From NCBI GenBank assembly GCA_947086655.1, contig CAMTZM010000004.1:78644-131534 (forward strand): a stretch of DNA of 52,891 bases, given 5' to 3'. This DNA comes from an uncultured Eubacteriaceae bacterium. GTDB taxonomy: Bacteria > Bacillota > Clostridia > Lachnospirales > CAG-274. The notes under the pieces were generated by a model, which ran no database searches, had not been told where the DNA came from, and worked only from the letters and a program-made list of their open reading frames with translations. Below, one piece after another: positions 1-9,642 of this stretch. The stretch's first letter is position 1, and each line of letters opens with the position of its first letter. The position numbers and the translations under genes are program-made.

Positions 1-1233
1 CATTTCTATTTTATCAGCATCTTTTATTATATCTTTTGTTAAAACCTCGCAGCCGTTTTTTGTAACTAATACATCATCCTCTATTCTAATTCCTATTTTC
101 TCGTTTTCTATGTATAACCCCGGCTCAACAGTTAAAACCATATTTTCTTTTATAACGCCTTCTCTAAATCTTCCGGCGTCATGAGTTTCAAGACCTAAAG
201 GGTGGCTTACGCCGTGATAATAATATTTAAAAAGACATTTATCGTCTCCATCTTCAGAAATTAAACCTATTTTCTTTAGTTCTTTTAAATAAAACTCTCT
301 TAAAGATTTATTTAAAACAGAAAACTCTATTTCCGGCTTAATTAAACCTATAACAAATTTTTGTCCCTCAAGTACAATATCATATATTTGCCTTTGTCTT
401 TTACTAAATTTACCGTTTGCCGGAATTGTCCTTGTCACATCAGCACTGTAATATCCATATTTAGCTCCCAAATCAAATAATACAAGCTCTCCGTCATTAA
501 TTATTGAATCATTTTTGTCATAATGCAATATACAGCCGTTTTTTCCTGATGCCATAATAGTATTAAAAGCTTTATCCTTTACTCCTCTTTTTTTAAGTTC
601 AAAATCAAAATAAGCTTCAGCCTCATACTCATACATTCCCACACGAATATTTTTCATTATTGAATAAATACCATGTTTCGTAATTTCAGCAGCTTTTTTT
701 ATATTTTCAATTTCATATTCTTGTTTTATCATTCTCATATCGGCAAAAAAATTATAAATATTTTCAATTTTAATATATTGATACTCTCTTTTAATAAAAT
801 CAGCAAAATCCAAAGAAGGAACAGAATATCCAACTTCTCTTTTTTCAATATCAAGCATAAACACTTTTATTGAATTGTTAAATATAATTGATGATAAAAA
901 AGACTCAAATTCATCTACATATTTTATATTTTCTATTCCCGATATATCCTTTGTCAAACTTTTGTTTGGAGAACTTACAGTCCACTTAGCTGCATCTTCG
1001 TCATATCTGTTTATAAAAATAAACTCATTAACAGTATCATTAAACTTATATATAAGATATATAAAATTCTCGCTTTCAAGCCCCGTCATATAATAAAAAT
1101 TTCTGTTAGGCGTAAATGGATATTTTTCATCGCCTGCCTTATACGGCGCTTTTCCTGAAAAAAGCACACATGCACTTCCATTTTTAATAAAATTTGAAAG
1201 TCTTTTCCTATTTCCTTTTAAAAAGGTTTTCAT
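1..1233 (-). CDS. pepP: Xaa-Pro aminopeptidase (M24B), 3' end outside window
   Basis: A cytoplasmic metallopeptidase that removes N-terminal residues preceding proline. The reading frame is open from the ATG at 1233 to the left edge, giving 411 codons with no stop, so only the extreme C-terminus is missing. The N-terminal creatinase-like half (MKTFLKGNRKRLSNFI, then YYMTGLE) is followed by the pita-bread fold with its metal ligands: the two Asp of VLFDLGAKYGYYSADVTRT, the His of HGVSHPLGLETHD, and the Glu residues of VEPGLYI and IRIEDD. The start is preceded by GAGGTGGT. It lies 27 bases downstream of spoIIR on the same strand and may be cotranscribed with it. Family assignment is firm; the symbol is by general similarity. 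Confidence 0.93.
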   Translation of the reverse strand, partial: MKTFLKGNRKRLSNFIKNGSACVLFSGKAPYKAGDEKYPFTPNRNFYYMTGLESENFIYLIYKFNDTVNEFIFINRYDEDAAKWTVSSPNKSLTKDISGIENIKYVDEFESFLSSIIFNNSIKVFMLDIEKREVGYSVPSLDFADFIKREYQYIKIENIYNFFADMRMIKQEYEIENIKKAAEITKHGIYSIMKNIRVGMYEYEAEAYFDFELKKRGVKDKAFNTIMASGKNGCILHYDKNDSIINDGELVLFDLGAKYGYYSADVTRTIPANGKFSKRQRQIYDIVLEGQKFVIGLIKPEIEFSVLNKSLREFYLKELKKIGLISEDGDDKCLFKYYYHGVSHPLGLETHDAGRFREGVIKENMVLTVEPGLYIENEKIGIRIEDDVLVTKNGCEVLTKDIIKDADKIEM

Positions 1234-1260
1234 AATACCACCTCATAATATATTATAAAC

Positions 1261-1914
1261 TTAACTTTGCCATAACTCAACAATTTTAAATTTAATTTTC
1301 ACCGGAATTGACGTATTATTTTCAGCACTTGATATTATAGAATATTCTTCTTCAGTTAATATATTTTTAAGCTGTTGTTTATCGTTTTCAGGTATTTCAT
1401 TGTGAGTAATATCTACAAAACAAAGGGGAGGAAACATAACGCACCACCAATTACGCCCCTTTGCTTCTCCTATTTCAATTCTTAGTGCAGTATAATCTCC
1501 AGCCGGAAAAACAACGTCCCCATATTTTTTTGTAGGAAACTTATCAACAGACAAACTTGCTTTTACATTATAATCATAACCTTCATTTTTTATAGTCCTT
1601 TCAGCGCATTCAGCTATTTTTTCTAAGTTATCATTTATTACTTTTTTTGTCTGATAAATATTTTCACATGCTGACAATTCTTCTTTGTATTCATTTAAAA
1701 TACTGTCTCTTACCTTTATTTTCAATTCCTGGTCTTCTTTACTGTCGCTGTTGGCAAGCACATGAAATCTTATAACCTCATTTGCAATACCATTTTGTAT
1801 TGTATCTGAATATGTCTTTGTACAAAACGCTGATATAACAGCTGCAATTAAACCTATTAAAATTGAAATTGCTATAATATTTTTGTCTTTTTTTATAAAC
1901 CTTACTATATTCAC
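1261..1914 (-). CDS. spoIIR: Stage II sporulation protein R (SpoIIR)
   Basis: SpoIIR is made in the forespore under sigma-F, is exported, and triggers the mother-cell protease SpoIIGA to process pro-sigma-E. This 217-residue protein has an N-terminal membrane or signal segment (about residues 12-32), then the family core: VIRFHVLANSDSKEDQ, the KVRDSIL block, FPAGDYTALRIEIG and NWWCVMFPPLCFVD. The start is GTG at 1914, set by GGAGGTTTTATT immediately upstream. Length and motifs match the family. Its target pair spoIIGA-sigE is encoded at 13185-14815 on the same strand. The next gene upstream is gerAC, 88 bases away. I could not find a convincing sigma-F promoter by eye. Confidence 0.95.
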   Translation of the reverse strand: MNIVRFIKKDKNIIAISILIGLIAAVISAFCTKTYSDTIQNGIANEVIRFHVLANSDSKEDQELKIKVRDSILNEYKEELSACENIYQTKKVINDNLEKIAECAERTIKNEGYDYNVKASLSVDKFPTKKYGDVVFPAGDYTALRIEIGEAKGRNWWCVMFPPLCFVDITHNEIPENDKQQLKNILTEEEYSIISSAENNTSIPVKIKFKIVELWQS

Positions 1915-2002
1915 AATAAAACCTCCTATTTTTTTAATATAAATATAGTATTGCCATATAAAAAAAGCTTATACAATTTATTAAAAATCTGTAAAATCAC
2001 AA

Positions 2003-3106
2003 TTATACAGACATTTCTTTAATACTTCCGCTTCCTGTAATTTTAAAGTCTGTTTCTACGTTTACTTTCATTTTTACAAAAGCTTCATTCCAGTTATCTT
2101 TATATTTTGAATATATATCAGTATATTTTTTTTCGCAAAGTTCATTTATTCCAATAGCGTCTATTTTAAATTTTTTCATAAACAGCTCAAAACAATCTTT
2201 TATATCCTCTGATACTTTTTCTGATAATATGCTTTGTATATACTCATCTGAATATAATTTAGAATTTTCATATATTTCTCCTTTAATATTAGCTTTAACA
2301 TTAATTACAAGACCGTCTGAATCCTCTGAAATAACAGAACTTATTTTTTTATCCTTTACTTTTGCACTAATATTAACCCCTTTTTTTTCAGTATTTATAA
2401 AACCTCCAAAATCCTTTTGCGTAAAAAGTGTATAGCATCTTGTTTCTTTATCATTTAAAACGCCTTTAAGAGAATAATCTTTAATTACAACCGCTCCCTC
2501 TAATTTTAATTCATCATCTTTAGAATATACCTGAGGAATTACCGTTGTTCCTGTTTCTAAAATATCGGTTATTACTTCCTGTAAATCTTTTTTAAATGTA
2601 TAATCTGTATTTTTAACATTATTGTTATAAAAATCAGCAGCAAATAAACCCGGCATTTCCGATTGAGACGATTTTGCATTTAAAATATCACTGCTTTTAT
2701 CTTCTGCCGCAAGTATAATTACACGACGGCTTATCTCGTTATTTCTCTCAACATAATCAATAACTTCTTTAAAATGCTTTTCATCTTTTAATACATCACT
2801 TCCTACAACGCATACCTTTGCTTGACTTAAATCCAATTCTCCCGTAAGACAGCCATCTATTTCATCAATACAATAAGCGGAGTTTAAACCTTCAGCAGTC
2901 AAAACATTTTTATCCTTTTTATCTCCTTTTGATTCCTCGCTTCTTCCTCCGTCATTTGATACTTCCGGAAATCCTAAGCTTACAGAATCTTTATCAAATC
3001 CAACGGCAAGCACAAAACTGCTGTTTTCAAGTTCAGTTTTATCAAAACAGCCCGTAAGCAAAAATAATGTAAAAATAAGCATAAAAAACAAACTTAACTT
3101 ATTCAT
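2003..3106 (-). CDS. gerAC: Spore germinant receptor subunit C, Ger(x)C lipoprotein
   Basis: This is the lipoprotein subunit of a GerA-type germinant receptor, normally anchored to the outer face of the spore inner membrane. The 367-residue product starts with a lipoprotein signal peptide ending in the lipobox LLTGC (modified Cys at position 20). It continues with the Ger(x)C pattern: FVLAVGFDKD, a low-complexity Lys/Asp-rich linker near residues 55-67, AKVCVVGSDVL, and a C-terminal domain with FKIDAIGINELCEKKY. It overlaps gerAB by 8 bases, so translation is probably coupled. The ATG at 3106 is preceded by GGCGGG. It is the last of the three receptor genes (A, B, C order). The cognate germinant cannot be read from sequence. 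Confidence 0.93.
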   Translation of the reverse strand: MNKLSLFFMLIFTLFLLTGCFDKTELENSSFVLAVGFDKDSVSLGFPEVSNDGGRSEESKGDKKDKNVLTAEGLNSAYCIDEIDGCLTGELDLSQAKVCVVGSDVLKDEKHFKEVIDYVERNNEISRRVIILAAEDKSSDILNAKSSQSEMPGLFAADFYNNNVKNTDYTFKKDLQEVITDILETGTTVIPQVYSKDDELKLEGAVVIKDYSLKGVLNDKETRCYTLFTQKDFGGFINTEKKGVNISAKVKDKKISSVISEDSDGLVINVKANIKGEIYENSKLYSDEYIQSILSEKVSEDIKDCFELFMKKFKIDAIGINELCEKKYTDIYSKYKDNWNEAFVKMKVNVETDFKITGSGSIKEMSV

Positions 3107-4199
3107 TACAATTACCCGCCTTTCTTAATTTAGAAAAAATTATAATAATAACAGGTACAGCAAAAAAATAAAAACCTCCTAAAAATATATTTATTTTATA
3201 AGCTAATTCCGCCGCCTGTTCTATACTTTCCGGCACAAACGATATTGCATACGCTATAAAAGCACTTGCCCATATATAACTTTTCCTTTTCCCCTTTTTG
3301 AATATATCATTTAAAAGAAGTGACGAAAAAAATAAACCGGCATTAGCAATCATAAACTCTGACATTATCCAAAAACTTATTGTAACAGCATCTTGCCTTT
3401 CAAGGAACGCTCCCGGAATTTCAATTATATTCATTAATTCTATAACAGGCCACATTTGCCTTTTTGTATCGTTTACACCAAATACGCAAATTGTAATCAT
3501 TGTAATTAATGTCATTGCAATTCCCATTATAATTACTGCTTTAAAAGAAAATTTTTTAATATTTTCCTTATCTCTTATAAACGAACCCGCAAGCAAAATA
3601 AATTCTATTCCTGAAAAAGCTGCCGTAGTGAATATACCTCCTAATACAGTTCTTTTTAAATCAGTATTTAAAACCGGAAGAAGATTTGTATAATCGGCTG
3701 ATGCCATTGCTGTAATAAATAAAAAAGCCGCTGGTACAAATATTAAAAATATAAGAATCTCGCCTATTCTTCCTCTTGTTTCATAGCCTTTAACTGCACA
3801 GTATGCTCCTATTGCAAGTAAAAGCGCTGAAGTAACTGAATAAGGAGTTTTATATAAAATAGTCTGCTTTAAAATTTCTCCGAATATTCTTACTTCCATA
3901 GAAACAGATAAAATTATTCTAACCGCAAACCCTGCACTTAAAAGAACAGCAATAGGAGAAGATACTATTTTTGAAGTATAATCATAAAAACTGTCATTAG
4001 GATATATAGACGCCGCTTTTAATATAAAAAATAAACATATACATGCAAATAAAAGCGCAATTAATACGGTAATCCAGCCGTCTTGTTCAGAAAAAGCGAC
4101 CACTCTTCTTGGAAGCATAATAACCCCTGTACCAAAAATATATATTGAAAGAAGCATAGCGAATTGTTTCGCTGTAATTTTATTATTAGAAGCAAACAT
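3099..4199 (-). CDS. gerAB: Spore germinant receptor subunit B, GerAB/GerB-family permease
   Basis: This is the integral membrane subunit of the germinant receptor, in the APC/LeuT-like superfamily and thought to bind the germinant. The 366-residue product begins FASNNKITAKQFAMLLSIYIFGTGVIMLP, the typical family opening, and has about ten hydrophobic segments to the C-terminus. I place the start at the ATG at 4199, six bases after GAGTG. A GTG at 4208 overlaps the gerAA stop (GTGA) and would add three residues, but it has no spaced ribosome site. It sits between gerAA (5-base gap) and gerAC (8-base overlap) in a tight operon. Substrate specificity is unknown. Confidence 0.93.
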   Translation of the reverse strand: MFASNNKITAKQFAMLLSIYIFGTGVIMLPRRVVAFSEQDGWITVLIALLFACICLFFILKAASIYPNDSFYDYTSKIVSSPIAVLLSAGFAVRIILSVSMEVRIFGEILKQTILYKTPYSVTSALLLAIGAYCAVKGYETRGRIGEILIFLIFVPAAFLFITAMASADYTNLLPVLNTDLKRTVLGGIFTTAAFSGIEFILLAGSFIRDKENIKKFSFKAVIIMGIAMTLITMITICVFGVNDTKRQMWPVIELMNIIEIPGAFLERQDAVTISFWIMSEFMIANAGLFFSSLLLNDIFKKGKRKSYIWASAFIAYAISFVPESIEQAAELAYKINIFLGGFYFFAVPVIIIIFSKLRKAGNCNE

Positions 4200-4204
4200 A
4201 ATTA

Positions 4205-5728
4205 TCACTCTTTTCTTCTTTTATTTACGTTATCCTTTAAATCCATTCTTATTTTTTGTGAAGGATTTGCAAAAATTGGTCTTTTTTTCATCATAAATAT
4301 AGGAAGTCTTAAAAACGTATCCTTTTTATCGCTTTTGTTTGTTTTATTTACAGCCGCAAAAGGAAATATATACGGAATAGAAAAACTTTTTAATGAAACA
4401 AGATGAATTAAAATAATAATTAAAGCGCTCCAAAAACCAAACAATCCTAAAAGTGATGACATAATAATAATAAAATACTTAACAAGTCTAAAACCTGATA
4501 CAAGCGCTATATTAGGTATTGAAAAACTGCATAAAGCAGTTGCTGCTACTACAATAACAACCATAGGGCTTACAAGTCCTGCCTCTACTGCCGATTGTCC
4601 TATTATTATACCTCCTACTATGCCTAAAGTACTGCCTATTGCACTTGGCAGCCTTATTCCTGCCTCTCTTAGCGTTTCAAAGGCAAGTTCCATTACAATT
4701 ATTTCTACAACTGTTGGCATAGGAACACCTTGCCTTGCTCCTGTCATTTTTAAAAGCAAGTCTAAAGGAAGCATTGAAGGGTGAAAAATAGTAAGGGAAA
4801 TATATAACCCCGGCAAAGCTACTGCAAAAAAACTTGCTATATATCTTATAACCCTTACAAAACTCATTATTTCCCATCTTTGAACATAATCTTCAGCCGA
4901 CTGATAAAATGACGCCATTACAGCCGGAACAATAAGCACAAAAGGTGTATTGTCAACAATTATTACAATACGTCCCTCAAGTATAGCAGATGCTGCCTTA
5001 TCCGGTCTTTCGGTAAGCTGTATCTGAGGAAAAGGAGATAAATAATCGTCTTGTATAAGCTGTTCCACATAACCACTGTCAATTATAGCATCAATATCAA
5101 TCTCATTAATGCGTTTTTCCGTTTCAGCTAAAATTTCCTCTCTTACAACATCTTCAAGATATACAAGTGCTATATCAGTTTTTGAGCGTCTTCCCAATCT
5201 AAGCTGTTTCATTTTAAGTTTTGTATCCCTTATTCTTCTTCTAACAAGAACTGTATTTATTCTAAATCCCTCTGAAAATGAATCTTTTGAACCTTGTACA
5301 ACAACTTCTGTATCGGCTTGATTTACACCTCTGCTTGGAAAACCTTTTGTACTTGCTATTATTGCTTTTTCACAGCCGTCTATTAAAACAATAGTATTTC
5401 CCATTAAAACTTCGTCAACTGCCTTATCTATGTCAGTTTCATCTTTAATATCTGCTGTTGTAACTCCTCCGTCTTTAATAGCGTTAAAAAGTTCCATGCC
5501 TGAATTCGGCATATTATCCGGAGGGGCTTGTCTGATTTTTATCATAAGAGAATTCATTATACTTTCATCAATAACAACTCTATCTGTCATATCATCTATA
5601 TAAATTATATAAAGCCATACGTTTTTGTCTTTGCCTACGGGAAACTTTCTTTTTACTATATCGTTGCAGTCTTTAAAAAGATTTTCTATATACTCAATAT
5701 TTATATCAATACTTTTATTAATGTTCAA
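4205..5728 (-). CDS. gerAA: Spore germinant receptor subunit A, GerA family
   Basis: The large subunit of the germinant receptor, recently shown in the family to form oligomeric ligand-gated ion channels. The 507-residue product has the soluble N-terminal half (IYIDDMTDRVVIDESIM, GNTIVLIDGC, KGFPSRGV), the conserved FSEGFRINTVLVRRRI and DDYLSPFPQIQLTERPD blocks, then about five membrane segments (from about residue 300) with SMLPLDLLLKMTGARQGVPMPTVVEI. It ends in a basic cytoplasmic tail. A longer frame reaches an ATG at 5773, but those 15 codons contain the GGTGGTG ribosome site; the TTG at 5728 is well spaced from it and is preferred. It is first in the gerAA-AB-AC operon. Sigma-G control is expected for the family, but I could not identify a promoter with confidence. 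Confidence 0.93.
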   Translation of the reverse strand: MNINKSIDINIEYIENLFKDCNDIVKRKFPVGKDKNVWLYIIYIDDMTDRVVIDESIMNSLMIKIRQAPPDNMPNSGMELFNAIKDGGVTTADIKDETDIDKAVDEVLMGNTIVLIDGCEKAIIASTKGFPSRGVNQADTEVVVQGSKDSFSEGFRINTVLVRRRIRDTKLKMKQLRLGRRSKTDIALVYLEDVVREEILAETEKRINEIDIDAIIDSGYVEQLIQDDYLSPFPQIQLTERPDKAASAILEGRIVIIVDNTPFVLIVPAVMASFYQSAEDYVQRWEIMSFVRVIRYIASFFAVALPGLYISLTIFHPSMLPLDLLLKMTGARQGVPMPTVVEIIVMELAFETLREAGIRLPSAIGSTLGIVGGIIIGQSAVEAGLVSPMVVIVVAATALCSFSIPNIALVSGFRLVKYFIIIMSSLLGLFGFWSALIIILIHLVSLKSFSIPYIFPFAAVNKTNKSDKKDTFLRLPIFMMKKRPIFANPSQKIRMDLKDNVNKRRKE

Positions 5729-5810
5729 AAAATCACCACCATTGCAAAATTTAATAAAAATATTATTTCTCAAATACGGAAATTTATACTATCAAAAATT
5801 CAATTAATTA

Positions 5811-5863
5811 AAAAAAGCCTATAATTTCCGTTTATCTTTATTAAAGACTGCAAGAAATTATAG
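5811..5863 (-). terminator. Intrinsic terminator after topB
   Basis: On the minus strand a 10-base stem (CTATAATTTC with GAAATTATAG) encloses a smaller TCTTTA/TAAAGA hairpin and is followed by GCTTTTTTTAATT. It lies 25 bases beyond the topB stop and separates topB from the gerA operon. Confidence 0.75.
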
Positions 5864-5887
5864 ACATAATTTTACATTTCATATTAA

Positions 5888-8050
5888 TTATAGTTTTAAA
5901 TCTTTCAAAATATCTTTCATAGGGTTATTTATTTCTGTATCATTGTTAAGCTTTTTTAAATACTTTGAAACACTTTTCTTATCCATTTTGTTATTTTCAT
6001 CCTTTTTTCTTTTTTGGAAAGAAGAATATTTTTCTTTATATCCGCATGAACATACAAACTTTCTGCTATCACCTTCCCCAACAAGTTCAAGCCGTTTTTT
6101 ACATTGAGGACATCTTGCATTTGTAATTAAAGAAAGAGTAATCCTTTTACCGCATTGCCTATCTTGACAAACAAGCATTCTTCCCTTTTTGCCAGTAACC
6201 TCAAGCATAAGTTTTCCGCATTCAGTACATTTTGTATTTGAAATATTATCATGCTTAAACGATTCGTTACTGTTTTTTATTTCTTCAATTATGTTTTTTG
6301 TATATACTTTAATCTCATTTAAAAATTTATTTCCCTCAAGTTTGCCATTTGCTATTTTTTCAAGCTTTACTTCCCATACTGCTGTCATTTCTGGAGATTT
6401 AAGTTCCTTTGGTACAAGATTTAAAAGCTGTCTTCCTTTTGAAGTGAGAAAAATATCTTTTCCTCTTTTCTCTATTAAAAACGAGTTAAACAATTTTTCT
6501 ATAATATCGGCTCTTGTAGCCACAGTACCTAATCCTCCGGTATTCCCTAAAGTATCTGCTAATTGTCTGTTCTTATTTTCCATATATTTAACAGGGTTTT
6601 CCATAGCAGTTAAAAGCGTAGCTTCGTTAAACCTTGCCGGCGGCTTTGTAATTGACTGCGTGATTTCAAATTTTGAAAATGAAATTGTATCGCCTTCCTT
6701 AAAACTTAACATTTCCTGTTCTTTTTCTTCTATTTCATTTTCTTCATAATCTGTAACTTCCTTATATCCGTTTTTAATAGTTTTTCTTCCTGAGGCTCTA
6801 AACAACTCATTTTCAATCTCTATATCAATAGATATTTTTTCATACTCGTAAGGAGGATATAAAACAGCAAGAAATCTTTTTACAACCATATCGTAAATTT
6901 TTCTTTCTTTATCATTAAAATCATCAAAATATACAGGCTGTTCCGTAGGTATTATAGCATGATGGTCTGAAACTTTACTGTTGTCAACAAAATTTTTATT
7001 TACTTTTATACCGTTTTTCAATACAAAAGATTTTGCTTTTAAATACTCTTTCGGAATAGAATTAATTCTTTCTGATATTGTAGATATTATATCGTCTGTT
7101 AAATACCTTGAATCAGTTCTTGGATAAGTTAAAACTTTATGTTTTTCATAAAGACTTTGCATAATAGACAAAGTTTCCTTTGCTGAAAAATTATATCTTA
7201 AATTTGCCTCTCTTTGAAGCTGTGTAAGATCATAAAGCTTTGGAGGCAAAACCTTTTTAAGCGTCTTTTTTACAGATACAATCTTTCCATTTTTATTTTT
7301 AATTTTATTAACTATATCAATACATTTATTTTTATCATCAAGTCTTGTTCCAAAGCCTTTTTTATCACTCCATATAAATAAAATTCCTTTTAAATTGGCT
7401 GTAATTCCATAATATTTAGAAGGCACAAAATTTTTTATCTCATCTTCTCTCATTTTAATTATGGCTATTGTAGGTGTCTGCACTCTGCCGCATGAAAGAG
7501 ACGCATTAAATTTAACAGTCAATGCTCTTGTAGCGTTTATTCCTACTATCCAGTCAGCTTCAGCTCTTGCAAGTGCCGAAAAATAAAGATTATTATATTC
7601 TCCGGCATTTTTAAGACGTGAAAAACCTTCCTTTATAGCATTATCTGTTACAGATGAAATCCAAAGACGTTTAACAGGCTTTTTATTTGATGCCATTAAA
7701 AGTATAAGTCTTGCTACAAGTTCTCCCTCCCGTCCTGCGTCAGTAGCTATAACAATATCTTTTATATCATTTCTCTGTATCAAAGTTTTAACTGTTTGAA
7801 ACTGTCCTCTTGTTTTACTTATAACATTAAAACGAAATTTATCAGGTATTATAGGAAGGACTTCCATATTCCAGCTTTTATATTTATCAGAATAACCTTC
7901 CGGTTCTGAAAGTTCGACTAAATGCCCCATTGCCCACGTAACGATATATTTATCGCCTTCAATGCTTCCTTTTGATGATTTTTTGCAATTTAAAACCCTT
8001 GCTATGTCTTTTCCAACCGAAGGTTTTTCAGCTATAACTAATGTTTTCAT
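5888..8050 (-). CDS. topB: DNA topoisomerase III (type IA)
   Basis: A type IA topoisomerase that passes single strands to relax or decatenate DNA. The 720-residue protein starts KTLVIAEKPSVGKDIARVL (TOPRIM, residues 1-140, with the acidic ATDAGREGE motif). It has the catalytic tyrosine in KVLTYPRTDSRYL (Tyr309) and the AxTRADIIEKLF block (VATRADIIEKLF). At the C-terminus there are two zinc-ribbon-like clusters: CTECGK followed by CQDRQCGK, then CPQCKK followed by CSCG. The ATG at 8050 follows AAAGGAGAG; an upstream in-frame ATG at 8113 would add 21 hydrophobic residues with no ribosome site and is rejected. It lies 158 bases downstream of gatB and has its own terminator. Topologically it could belong to a mobile element in other genomes, but nothing mobile surrounds it here. 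Confidence 0.95.
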   Translation of the reverse strand: MKTLVIAEKPSVGKDIARVLNCKKSSKGSIEGDKYIVTWAMGHLVELSEPEGYSDKYKSWNMEVLPIIPDKFRFNVISKTRGQFQTVKTLIQRNDIKDIVIATDAGREGELVARLILLMASNKKPVKRLWISSVTDNAIKEGFSRLKNAGEYNNLYFSALARAEADWIVGINATRALTVKFNASLSCGRVQTPTIAIIKMREDEIKNFVPSKYYGITANLKGILFIWSDKKGFGTRLDDKNKCIDIVNKIKNKNGKIVSVKKTLKKVLPPKLYDLTQLQREANLRYNFSAKETLSIMQSLYEKHKVLTYPRTDSRYLTDDIISTISERINSIPKEYLKAKSFVLKNGIKVNKNFVDNSKVSDHHAIIPTEQPVYFDDFNDKERKIYDMVVKRFLAVLYPPYEYEKISIDIEIENELFRASGRKTIKNGYKEVTDYEENEIEEKEQEMLSFKEGDTISFSKFEITQSITKPPARFNEATLLTAMENPVKYMENKNRQLADTLGNTGGLGTVATRADIIEKLFNSFLIEKRGKDIFLTSKGRQLLNLVPKELKSPEMTAVWEVKLEKIANGKLEGNKFLNEIKVYTKNIIEEIKNSNESFKHDNISNTKCTECGKLMLEVTGKKGRMLVCQDRQCGKRITLSLITNARCPQCKKRLELVGEGDSRKFVCSCGYKEKYSSFQKRKKDENNKMDKKSVSKYLKKLNNDTEINNPMKDILKDLKL

Positions 8051-8208
8051 TAAAAACTCTCCTTTTTCTAAAAGGTTTAAAAAAAATATGATGATTATTA
8101 TTGATAATAACATATTTTCATATTTTTTAAAAGAGTTAAAAACATTTATAACATTTAAACAATAATATTACTAATTTGTCATTTTCAAATTTTCAATTAT
8201 ATATTATT

Positions 8209-9642
8209 TTATATTTCATTAAGCATTTTCTTTAAAATATCGTTTACAAGATTAGGTTCTGCCTTTCCTTTTAAAGCTTTCATAGATTGCCCCACAAGAA
8301 AACCAAATACTTTTTGCTTACCTGATTTATATTCTTCAACACTTTTAACATTTTCACTTAAAACCTTTTTTATTATATCGCTGACAAATTCTTCGTCATT
8401 TATAATCATAAGAGCTTTTTCATTAACATAATAAACAGGGTCAACATCATTTTTAAATATTTGCTCAAAAACTTCTTTAGCAACATTTCTATTTATTTTC
8501 TTTTCATTAACAAGCTTAACAAGTGACGCTATTTTATCAGGGCTTATACTTAAATTTTCAGGCAGTGTATTTGTATCACTTAAAAGCCTCATAAGTTCAC
8601 CCATAATCAAATTGCATACTTCTTTAGGGCTTTTACACTTTTCAGATGCCTCCTCAAATAACATAGCTATTGGTTTAGCCGATGTAATAACAGACGCATC
8701 ATATTCTGAAAGACCTAATTCATTTATATATCTTTCTCTTTTAGTCTCTGCAAGTTCCGGCATATAAGAAATTATATTATTTATCCACATATCGTCTATA
8801 TCAACAGGCGGAATATCCGGCTCAGGAAAATATCTGTAATCTTGAGCATTTTCCTTGCTTCTCATAGCAAAACTTGCATCTTTATTTTCGTCCCATCGTC
8901 TTGTTTGCTGTATAACCCTTTTTCCTTCTTTAATAAGTTCAATTTGTCTTTTAGTTTCATAATTAACTGCTTTATATATAGCTTTAAAAGAACTCATATT
9001 TTTCATTTCAGTTCTTGTTCCAAGCTCACTTGTACCTTTTGGTTTTACTGAAATATTTACATCGGCACGCATTGAACCTTCCTGCATTTTACAATCTGAA
9101 ACACCTAAATAAATTAATATTTCTTTAAGTTTTTCAAGATAAGCTATTATTTCTTCGGCACTTTCAAAATCAGGTTCTGACACAATTTCTAAAAGAGGAA
9201 CTCCGCATCTGTTATAATCTACAAGCGTACAATCATCCCAATCATCGTGTATAAGTTTGCCAGCGTCCTCCTCCATGTGTATTTCATGAATCCTAATACT
9301 TTTAAATCCATTTTCAGTTTTAATATCAATATGTCCGTTTGTACAAATTGGAAGATAAAGCTGTGAAATTTGATAAGCTTTTGGAAGATCAGGATAAAAG
9401 TAGTTTTTTCTATCAAATTTATTATGTCTTGTTATACTGCAATTTAAAGCAATTCCTGTTTTTACAGCAAATTCAACCACAGATTTGTTTAAAACCGGAA
9501 GACTTCCCGGCATACCTGTACATACTGGACATGTATGCGTATTAGGTTCTCCCTCAAATTCAGTAGTACATCCGCAAAAAATTTTAGTCTTTGTTGAGAG
9601 TTCAACATGTACTTCAAGACCTGCCGTCATTTCAAATTCCAT
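8209..9642 (-). CDS. gatB: Asp-tRNA(Asn)/Glu-tRNA(Gln) amidotransferase subunit B
   Basis: The tRNA-binding kinase subunit of GatCAB. It activates Asp- or Glu-tRNA and receives ammonia from GatA. The 477-residue protein begins EFEMTAGLEVHVELSTKTKIFC, has the zinc-site cysteines in CGCTTEF and HTCPVCTGMPGSLPVLN, the DYNRCGVPLLEIVSEPD block, and the C-terminal YqeY-like helical tail ending GQSMKALKGKAEPNLVNDIL. The start is the ATG at 9642 after AAAGGAGGAAAAATA. It shares its first A with the gatA stop (TAATG), so translation is coupled. The upstream in-frame start at 9666 adds eight residues over the ribosome site and is rejected. Last gene of the aspS-gatC-gatA-gatB operon. Confidence 0.97.
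   Translation of the reverse strand: MEFEMTAGLEVHVELSTKTKIFCGCTTEFEGEPNTHTCPVCTGMPGSLPVLNKSVVEFAVKTGIALNCSITRHNKFDRKNYFYPDLPKAYQISQLYLPICTNGHIDIKTENGFKSIRIHEIHMEEDAGKLIHDDWDDCTLVDYNRCGVPLLEIVSEPDFESAEEIIAYLEKLKEILIYLGVSDCKMQEGSMRADVNISVKPKGTSELGTRTEMKNMSSFKAIYKAVNYETKRQIELIKEGKRVIQQTRRWDENKDASFAMRSKENAQDYRYFPEPDIPPVDIDDMWINNIISYMPELAETKRERYINELGLSEYDASVITSAKPIAMLFEEASEKCKSPKEVCNLIMGELMRLLSDTNTLPENLSISPDKIASLVKLVNEKKINRNVAKEVFEQIFKNDVDPVYYVNEKALMIINDEEFVSDIIKKVLSENVKSVEEYKSGKQKVFGFLVGQSMKALKGKAEPNLVNDILKKMLNEI

Noticed and set aside
673..1093. Two small plus-strand frames
   Set aside because: They lie antisense inside pepP, have no ribosome sites and low-complexity products; taken as shadows.
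5729..5810. Sigma-G promoter for the gerA operon
   Set aside because: TGAAT- and ATAATA-like pieces are present, but spacing to the sigma-G consensus was not convincing.
6189..6749. A 186-residue plus-strand frame
   Set aside because: It is antisense to topB, where the minus frame has clear motifs and a ribosome site.
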